From Nitrospira sp. CG24B (lineage in GTDB: Bacteria > Nitrospirota > Nitrospiria > Nitrospirales > Nitrospiraceae), in NCBI GenBank assembly GCA_002869845.2, contig NEWS02000002.1, forward strand, positions 1 to 64,000: a stretch of 64,000 nt of DNA, given 5' to 3'. Both the position numbers and the translations under genes were made by a program. This document shows, one piece after another, positions 57,098 to 64,000 of this stretch (position 1 is its first letter; each line of letters starts with the position of its first letter). Below the pieces are notes generated by a model, which did not search any database, had not been told where the DNA came from, and was given only the letters and a program-made list of their open reading frames with translations.

Positions 57098-58960
57098 CTA
57101 TTGATCTCCTTTGACCACAGCCAACACCCGCCGGCCATAGCGTTCTGCTTTCATCTCACCGATACCCGGAATCTCTAACAAGGCTGCCGGCGTCCCCGGC
57201 TTGTAGCCTGCAATGGCCTTCAACGTTTTATCGTGAAAAATCAGGAACGGCGCAACCCCCTCTTCTTCGGCCAATTCGGTGCGGAGCTGTCTGAGCCGTT
57301 CAACAAGCTGTGAATCCGGCACGGATGCCTGAGCAATGCCTGCGAAGGCGACAGACGAGCGACGAGGCTTGTTCACCGAGACATCGCCCGGAGGTTCCTC
57401 TCCCTGTGGCAATGCCACCGCACAAATCCCTTGCAGCACCTCTCGCCCCGTAGACGTCAATTCGAGCATGGGATACTCGGTACCCTCGATTCGAAGATAC
57501 CCTGACTGAATGAGATTCTTGACCAGACCGGTCACAACCGGCTTGGTCTGTGCCCGACAGATACCGTATGTCGGACAGTTTTCTGCGCCATAGGCCAACA
57601 GCGCTTTCGAACGGCTTCCACGAAGCATGTCGACGATGCGGCCCATGCCGAACCGCCCCATGCACCAGGACACGGTTTCTAATATGGCCTTCGCGGAAGC
57701 TTCGGTTTTGTGGGAGATCGAGCGGCCAGGCTGTTGCGCCGGCGCGACGCAACGATCGCACAGGCCGCAAGGGCCCAACGCCAGCTCAGCGTCGTCGCTG
57801 AAGTACTCAAGAATCGCGAGCTGCCGGCAGCTCGAGCCCCAAACATACCCCAGCATTTCTTGAAGGAGTGTCCGCATTCGCTCCGCTCGTGCAACGCCAT
57901 CTGGGTCTTTTAACGCCTGGTCAATGAAGTATTCCTGCGTGGCCAGATCACGCTCATGAAACAATAAGGCACAAGCCGCAGGCCGTCCGTCACGACCGGC
58001 GCGCCCCACCTCCTGGTAATAGGCCTCGAGACTTCCGGGAATGTCAAAATGGACGACCAAGCGGACGTCCGGTTTATCGATGCCCATGCCGAAAGCATTC
58101 GTCGCGGCCAGAATTCGCACCGTTCCTCGGCGAAACTCCTCATGGACCATTCGACGTTCCTCATCCGAAAGACCGGCATGGTAATAGCCGACCGAGGGGT
58201 GGGATTGTCCCAGCCATGCCGCGACCTCCTCCACGACTCGGCGAGTGGCGCAATAGACGAGGATCGTCCCCTTCTCCGTCTCGCGAACCAAGCGTCCCAG
58301 TGTCGAGAGCTTGTCTTGGCGCGCCTGAGAAAGATGAACGGAGAGGGCGAGGTTGGTCCGACGAAACCCTGCGACAAGTCGAAAGGGATCGCGAAGCGAC
58401 AGCCGTTGGCAGAAATCCGTCTGCACACGAGCAGTGGCTGTGGCTGTCAGCGCCAGACAGGGAGGGCTCGTGAGTTCCTGACGCAGGCGACCGATCTTGA
58501 GGTAATCGGGCCTAAAATCATGGCCCCACTGGGAAATACAGTGCGCTTCGTCCACCACCAGCAACGAGACCCAGAGGGAACGCAATAACCGGAGAAATCC
58601 CTCGTGTTGCATCCGTTCCGGCGCCACGTACAACAGCTGCAGCCGCCGCTGCTGGAGATCCTGCATCACGCGGCTCTTTTCAATTCCGGTGAGGCCGGAG
58701 TGAAACGCAGCAGCGGCAATCTTCCGCTGCTTCATGGCCGTCACCTGATCTTGCATCAACGCGATGAGCGGAGAAATGACCAGCGTCAGCCCAGGGAGCA
58801 GGGTCGCCGGCAATTGATAGCAGAGCGACTTGCCCTGCCCCGTCGGCATGATCGCCATCGCATCGCGCCCCGCTAACACGGCGCGGATGACGGCTTCTTG
58901 GCCTGGCCGAAACGTGGCAAAGCCGAATCGTTCGCTGAGCTGTCGAGTGAGATCATCCAC
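57098..58960 (-). CDS. recQ: ATP-dependent DNA helicase RecQ
   Basis: FRPGQEAVIRAVLAGRDAMAIMPTGQGKSLCYQLPA, VVDEAHCISQWGHDFRPDY, FGMGIDKPDVRLVVHFDIPGSLEAYYQEVGRAGRDG, HRDC-like C-terminus. Confidence 0.96.
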   Translation of the reverse strand: MDDLTRQLSERFGFATFRPGQEAVIRAVLAGRDAMAIMPTGQGKSLCYQLPATLLPGLTLVISPLIALMQDQVTAMKQRKIAAAAFHSGLTGIEKSRVMQDLQQRRLQLLYVAPERMQHEGFLRLLRSLWVSLLVVDEAHCISQWGHDFRPDYLKIGRLRQELTSPPCLALTATATARVQTDFCQRLSLRDPFRLVAGFRRTNLALSVHLSQARQDKLSTLGRLVRETEKGTILVYCATRRVVEEVAAWLGQSHPSVGYYHAGLSDEERRMVHEEFRRGTVRILAATNAFGMGIDKPDVRLVVHFDIPGSLEAYYQEVGRAGRDGRPAACALLFHERDLATQEYFIDQALKDPDGVARAERMRTLLQEMLGYVWGSSCRQLAILEYFSDDAELALGPCGLCDRCVAPAQQPGRSISHKTEASAKAILETVSWCMGRFGMGRIVDMLRGSRSKALLAYGAENCPTYGICRAQTKPVVTGLVKNLIQSGYLRIEGTEYPMLELTSTGREVLQGICAVALPQGEEPPGDVSVNKPRRSSVAFAGIAQASVPDSQLVERLRQLRTELAEEEGVAPFLIFHDKTLKAIAGYKPGTPAALLEIPGIGEMKAERYGRRVLAVVKGDQ

Positions 58961-59420
58961 AGGGAAGGCGAATCAGAAGGATAGGGTCTTGATAGTGATC
59001 ACAGTGGATCAAGTATAGATGACCGACTGTGGGCAAGTCGAGCAGGGCCGTGCGCGTGCGATTACCTCTCTACAACATTCCTTACCACCTCTCTCGTCTC
59101 CAGGCGCCAGCAAGAGGCATACGGCTTCATAGAACAGACACCGCCACGCGGGGGAAAGTCGCTGGGAATAGAGGTGGAGGGAAGCGCACCTGTGACCTGG
59201 CTGAACTGCTGGAGCCAAGTGCTGACTGGATCGATTTTGATTCATGCGGTGTATCCAATTCGATTCTATAAACCCGAGAGAGGTCAACAGGCTATTAGGA
59301 GCACGACATGGCACCATTTCAAAGATTACGCCTTACGCACGTCAATTGTTCTCACTGGCACGTAGATTGCTGGGCAACGGGTCATTCGGTGACTGAACGG
59401 CACACACATATCGTCATAAT

Positions 59421-59480
59421 TAGTGCATGTACTTATTGTTACTAATGGTTAGGTATTTTAACTCTACATTGCATGCACTA
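59421..59480. promoter_or_regulatory. Possible operator: 9-bp inverted repeat in AT-rich DNA upstream of the cupredoxin/propeller gene
   Basis: TAGTGCATG (59421-59429) and CATGCACTA (59472-59480). Confidence 0.3.
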
Positions 59481-59609
59481 TACGACAACCAGTTTCTCGA
59501 CGATTGGGCGCATTGGGTCATGGGCTTCTCACCGTCCTCGCATTCAGTTCAATCAGATCGCAGCAGTCAGGTAACAGGTGCCATTCTCTCATCTCAAAAG
59601 GAGGCTTCA

Positions 59610-61679
59610 ATGAAGAGGTACGTTACGTTAGGAGCGGCTCTCTGCCTAGCGGCAGGAGTGGCCGGTTGTAAGGGCGAGGATCCTGCGCCGCCTAGTCCCG
59701 CGATCCCCGCTGCCGTCACGTTTGATGTGACGGATGAAGCAGGCTACTGGTTCGATACTGGCGCCAAAGTTGCCGAGACCCGATCGCTCGCGATCGTCAA
59801 GCCAGGTGACAAGGTGGCATTTCTTCAAACTAAGTCCATACATGGTCCCAATGGTGCGAACGGACCATCCCGCGTGGAGAGTCTCCACACCGTCACGAGT
59901 CTGATTTGGCCAGCCGGTACGACGGCTGAGGAGCGGATCGATCAAGCAGCCGCAAATAAAGACGACCATGAAGTAACCTTGAAAATCCCGGGTCTCTATG
60001 TGTTCGTGTGCAAGGTGCATCCGTATATGTTAGCGGGAGTCATCGTGGATGATCCAACGACGACGAATCCTGGCTCAACTCCGCCAGGGAAAGCAGCCTT
60101 GGACATCGGTGAGAAGCTCCACCTCTTGGGCGTCACCCATACGATCGGTGTCAAAGACGCGGCAAACGACAATGCCGCCTTCTCAAGCAATTCGAACTTA
60201 GCTCTCAGATTAGTGCGCGCATTCTTTGTCGTCACCAGTCCAAAGAATTGGAAGGACTATACCCAAATTACTACGCCGCCTTCGAAGTATAAGCCGACCT
60301 ATCCCCCAGTGGCTGTTAAAATTAATCCTGTTGGGCTTCTTCCAGTTCCAAATGGGATTGTTGGTGACTTGAATGTAGCCCTGCAAGGCACCTTCGATGG
60401 CGAAGACATCCTCGCGCAATCTGCTCCTACTACACCGGGTATCGGTGAAGTGTGGGTCGATACACAGTATGAGATCAGTGCCAGCAAAGGCGCCGCCTAT
60501 CCCAGCACCATTACCGTGGTCGATGCAGCAGACTGGAAGGTGAAACGGAAGATCGCCCTGCCTGCCCAAAAGATGAACAACGGTCACAACATGTGGGCCA
60601 GCCACGATCAAAATCATATCTATCAGACGGAATGGCATGGCAAGAGCCTCTACGTTCTGGATCGCGCGAACAGAGCGTTCTTACAGGAAGTCGAGGTTGG
60701 CGAAGATCCGGCCCATGTCATGACGAGGGTGGACACCCAGCAGGTTCATACGGGACTCAATGGTGCAGACAGCGTCGTGGAACTGGACCGGGACTCGACA
60801 ACAGGCTTGCTCACGAAAAAGCGGAATATCTCCATGCAAGATCTAGCTAAGCCTGGAAACCCCACTCAACCCCACGCCCATTGGATGGGTCATGATGGGA
60901 AAACCATGGCGACGCCCAATGCCAATACGAATGACTCATCATTCTTTGATTTCCCAGCCGATAAGGTCGTGAAAAAAGAGTCAACTGGATTTTTGCCGAT
61001 TGCGGCAGCGATGAATCCAGATTCGACGAAGACCTATGTATCGAACTATCTCGGCCATTCAATATCCGTCTTGTGCGGCGGGACTGCGGCTACTCCTCCT
61101 ATTGCAGAGTGTGTGAGTGGTGGTCCTGGGACAAAGATCAAGGACATCCCGCTCTTAGATCCTTCTCCTAATGGCAACTATGATGTTATTAATGGGCCAA
61201 AACAAGGAGCGCCGATTGGGGGTCTGCCGATTCAAACTCCCGTCAGCCCCGATGGGAAATTCGTGGTCACGGGGAACACGTTGACCGCAACGATCACGAT
61301 CATTCGAACCAGTGACGATACATTAGTGGCGATGGTGCCCTGCGATCCAGGATGCCATGGTGTGAACTTTGGAGCCAAGAAAGGTGGCGGGTACTATGCC
61401 TATGTCACCAGCAAGTTTTCCAACCGCCTGATCGTCTTGGACTACGATGCTGACAATGATGGCGTTGTGACCCAAACGGGGCCGGACGCACCGGTCATTG
61501 CCGGTTGGGTGGTGTTGGCTGACGACGCCGCACCGACGGATGACACCATTACCGGCAACAGAGGCATGGGTGGACAGGGCGTGTTGCCTGTTCCCAATGT
61601 CTACAATGGCTGGGTACAGAAGCTGCCAGAAGAATTCAAGACTCAGCTCACGGCAGCGCAGCAGAATCCGGTTCCGTAG
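59610..61679 (+). CDS. Lipoprotein: N-terminal cupredoxin-like domain fused to predicted beta-propeller
   Basis: ATG at 59610 with AAGGAGG upstream; lipobox AAGVAGCKG; type-1-copper-like VFVCKVHPYMLAGVIV (C-x2-H-x2-M) with upstream SLHTVTS His; then repeated propeller-like strands (STITVVDAADWKVKRKIALP..., KSLYVLDRANRAFLQEVEVG...). Confidence 0.8.
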   Translation: MKRYVTLGAALCLAAGVAGCKGEDPAPPSPAIPAAVTFDVTDEAGYWFDTGAKVAETRSLAIVKPGDKVAFLQTKSIHGPNGANGPSRVESLHTVTSLIWPAGTTAEERIDQAAANKDDHEVTLKIPGLYVFVCKVHPYMLAGVIVDDPTTTNPGSTPPGKAALDIGEKLHLLGVTHTIGVKDAANDNAAFSSNSNLALRLVRAFFVVTSPKNWKDYTQITTPPSKYKPTYPPVAVKINPVGLLPVPNGIVGDLNVALQGTFDGEDILAQSAPTTPGIGEVWVDTQYEISASKGAAYPSTITVVDAADWKVKRKIALPAQKMNNGHNMWASHDQNHIYQTEWHGKSLYVLDRANRAFLQEVEVGEDPAHVMTRVDTQQVHTGLNGADSVVELDRDSTTGLLTKKRNISMQDLAKPGNPTQPHAHWMGHDGKTMATPNANTNDSSFFDFPADKVVKKESTGFLPIAAAMNPDSTKTYVSNYLGHSISVLCGGTAATPPIAECVSGGPGTKIKDIPLLDPSPNGNYDVINGPKQGAPIGGLPIQTPVSPDGKFVVTGNTLTATITIIRTSDDTLVAMVPCDPGCHGVNFGAKKGGGYYAYVTSKFSNRLIVLDYDADNDGVVTQTGPDAPVIAGWVVLADDAAPTDDTITGNRGMGGQGVLPVPNVYNGWVQKLPEEFKTQLTAAQQNPVP

Positions 61680-61708
61680 AATTGGCAATTTCACATAAGC
61701 TGCACCGT

Positions 61709-61763
61709 AGAGGCCTCGGTGTCGGTGGTACACAACCACCGCACCGAGCCTCTCAGATTTTTC
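61709..61763 (+). terminator. Rho-independent terminator
   Basis: AGAGGCCTCGGTGTCGGTGGTACACAACCACCGCACCGAGCCTCT stem-loop followed by CAGATTTTT. Confidence 0.85.
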
Positions 61764-61857
61764 TCGATGCAATTAGTTGAGAGGTGAATCGCGCTCTTGG
61801 CCGTAGGATGAGCCTCTGCCTGCGAGGCATGAACGGGAAATTGTGTCGTCGAACTGG

Positions 61858-62379
61858 TCAGGCCGCCAGTGAATTGGTTTCAGCAGCCTGGCCTCCCACC
61901 AGGTTCAGCCCATCAAGACACTGGATCTTCGGCTGATAGACACCCACCTTGCGTATGATCATCGCTCTCAAGTCATCATCGATATGAGAGAGCGCTTCTC
62001 GCACCCCAATGATATCGCCATCCTCCGCCAGATGAGCGGCAATGCCAATGAGCGGCAAGACTCCGGCATCGCCCATGGCCTTGGCAATCTCGATGGCTCC
62101 GGATCGATCGCCGGCCTTGACGAAGACCTGAGGGAGCTCAAGATAGAAGTGACTGGCCAAGAGCGACGGATCAGGGCACGAAACAATGGTGTCTTTCACG
62201 GCCTGGACATTCCCCCGCTCCGATTCGACGAATAGCATCATTTGCCAGGCCTCTCGCAAGTACCGCTTATCAACGATCTCATGTGCGGTTTGTCGCGCCT
62301 CGGTGGTATCGCCAGCCAATGCTTGTCTGATCGCCTGGTCTTTTAACTGTTCATCCGTCGGTGTTTGGGTTGTCATCAT
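61858..62379 (-). CDS. Hypothetical helical-repeat (TPR-like) protein
   Basis: 173 aa; repeated alpha-helical segments (DQAIRQALAGDTTEARQTAHEIVDKRYLREAWQMMLFVESERGN). Confidence 0.6.
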   Translation of the reverse strand: MMTTQTPTDEQLKDQAIRQALAGDTTEARQTAHEIVDKRYLREAWQMMLFVESERGNVQAVKDTIVSCPDPSLLASHFYLELPQVFVKAGDRSGAIEIAKAMGDAGVLPLIGIAAHLAEDGDIIGVREALSHIDDDLRAMIIRKVGVYQPKIQCLDGLNLVGGQAAETNSLAA

Positions 62380-62761
62380 GTCTTGGCTCCTCTCTACACT
62401 TGGTCGGAGTACGAAATTGGAATTTTCAAAATGCCTATTTCAAAATCTAGCGGTGAACGCCGTTCTTGTCGATCTTTTCCCGCCAAATTGACAGACCCAT
62501 CCTCTGCCAATCGGCATGACAGCTCTGACGATCGACCGTTGCTTCTATTCGCGAAGTCTTTGCGTGAGGACGATGCGGAAGTTGGATTGCATCTGCGATG
62601 CCTGACTCACGGCGATTCGAGAATCATTTTCTATTAAGCGCAGAGGCCCAGCAGACTTTCCACGGAATGAATATAGGGACTTAAACCATTGGCTTTCTTG
62701 CTACTTTTTCAGATTTGAATCCTAAAGAAGCTCATTTCCCCGCTTCACTTGCGCATATAAA

Positions 62762-63097
62762 ATGTCCGGCTATACTTTCCCAATGCGCTCAACAAAATAC
62801 ATCATCGTTCAAGACGGAGACGGGTGGCGCGGCTACCTGGAAGGCTACCAAGAGCAAGAGGCCTATGGGGAATCGTTCGAAGAGCTGCAGATCAAGCTGT
62901 GGCAACAACACCAAGAGCTCATCGCCCAAGAACCAGAACCGGCCCAATGCGGAAACAGCGAACAAGACCGGCATCATGGTCATACGTCCACGCTCCCCCG
63001 TCACACCCCCACCACGTCCCGTCCTATGTCGCGCACCCAGATTAAGCGAAAAGCGCGGGTGGAACAGCTCGTGTTTGCGATAATCAGCAATCGCTGA
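62762..63097 (+). CDS. HicB-like N-terminal domain protein
   Basis: MRSTKYIIVQDGDGWRGYLEGYQEQEAYGESFEELQIKLWQQHQELI resembles a HicB fold; the C-terminal part is low confidence. Confidence 0.4.
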   Translation: MSGYTFPMRSTKYIIVQDGDGWRGYLEGYQEQEAYGESFEELQIKLWQQHQELIAQEPEPAQCGNSEQDRHHGHTSTLPRHTPTTSRPMSRTQIKRKARVEQLVFAIISNR

Positions 63098-63507
63098 GCG
63101 CGACCGACGTTCGACTATCCTCCTGTCACCAACCCCATGACCACTGAACACAGAATACTGCGAAAAGCTTCTGAACTCAGCCTCCCATACACTAATCAGC
63201 TCACCCAGCAGCACAAGATCAACGGTTGCTCCGGAATCAACGCCTCTTCACACGTCATGCCTCGATCTTTCCCGCATGTTTCTCGGCCTGCGCCAAGCCA
63301 TAGGCAACCTGCCAACGTTGCCATCTCCCAATCGATTGCTCGAAAATACCTGTAAGATTTGTATCCGGAAACCGACTCTAAAGAGAAGGTAACTGGATAT
63401 TTTGATTCACCACCTCTCTGCATACCGGGGAAGCTCCGATTGACCCGATAGGCGAAGTGTTGATACACATATTTCGCAGGTATTCTGATCAACTCTGCGA
63501 GGCGGCC

Positions 63508-64000
63508 ATGCCGATTGATGACATCACACAAAAGGTCAGCGAGCGCTATGCCAAAGCCGCCAGTACCGGCGAAGAGATGTGCTGCCCCACCAGCTACGAC
63601 ATGGGGCACCTCAAAACCTTCATTCCTGAAGCAGTGCTCAAAATCTCCTATGGATGCGGCACGCCGGCTGGGCTCAAGACGGTGCAGGCCGGTGAGACGG
63701 TCTTGGACATCGGGTCGGGCGGCGGGATTGATTGCTTTGAGGCCTCCCGCTTGGTGGGCCCCACTGGATGCGTGATCGGGATCGACATGACCGATACGAT
63801 GCTGGAGATCGCCCGCAAGAATGCGGCGGTTGTGGCCACAAACCTCGGTTATCCCGCATCGAACGTAGAATTCCGGAAAGGCTTGGCCGATGCGATGCCG
63901 GTGCAAGATGGAACGATCGATCTGATCATCTCGAATTGCGTCATCAACCTCGCCCCGGACAAACGCAAGGTGTTCCGTGAGATGTACAGAGTCGCAAAAC
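63508..64000 (+). CDS. SAM-dependent methyltransferase (ArsM-like); runs off the window end
   Basis: MPIDDITQKVSERYAKAASTGEEMCCPTSYD...GETVLDIGSGGGIDCFEASRLVGPTGCVIGIDMTDTMLEIARKNA...VEFRKGLADAMPVQDGTIDLIISNCVINLAPDK. Start may be upstream (in-frame GTG about 63460). Confidence 0.85.
   Translation, partial: MPIDDITQKVSERYAKAASTGEEMCCPTSYDMGHLKTFIPEAVLKISYGCGTPAGLKTVQAGETVLDIGSGGGIDCFEASRLVGPTGCVIGIDMTDTMLEIARKNAAVVATNLGYPASNVEFRKGLADAMPVQDGTIDLIISNCVINLAPDKRKVFREMYRVAK

Noticed and set aside
62762-63097. A complete HicAB toxin-antitoxin module
   Set aside because: Only a HicB-like N-terminal segment is visible; no HicA-like partner on either side.

Overview
This 64 kb window looks like bacterial chromosome from a Nitrospira-like organism. 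The lineage is inferred from overall gene content and from a long palindromic repeat I associate with that group; it was not computed. Confident landmarks are: an IS630-type element (about 131-1043); lgt; an AddAB-like helicase/nuclease pair; rpoD and dnaG; a partial his operon (hisH, hisA, hisF, hisIE plus a HIT protein); a C-terminal lon fragment; ugd; a trehalose module (otsB, a membrane-anchored otsA, a GH15 enzyme); tmRNA; NnrS; a DUF3482 GTPase / DUF2868 membrane protein pair; a vanadium-haloperoxidase/PAP2-like secreted enzyme; recQ; a lipoprotein with a cupredoxin-like domain followed by a predicted beta-propeller; and two tRNAs. The best candidates for something undescribed are: (1) five consecutive co-directional HEAT-repeat genes (36267-41451), four of which end in a shared Gly-Trp/Tyr cap motif; (2) an OtsA fused to an N-terminal two-TM sensor-like module, next to GH15; (3) the cupredoxin/beta-propeller lipoprotein; (4) an abrupt junction between hisH and an N-terminally truncated lon, which is either a real rearrangement or an assembly chimera; and (5) a family of long intergenic palindromes, including one copy that has lost its central hairpin. 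Several toxin-antitoxin and IS remnants show decay visible in the sequence. I found no CRISPR array and no rRNA. All family assignments come from motif recognition only; no database search was run.
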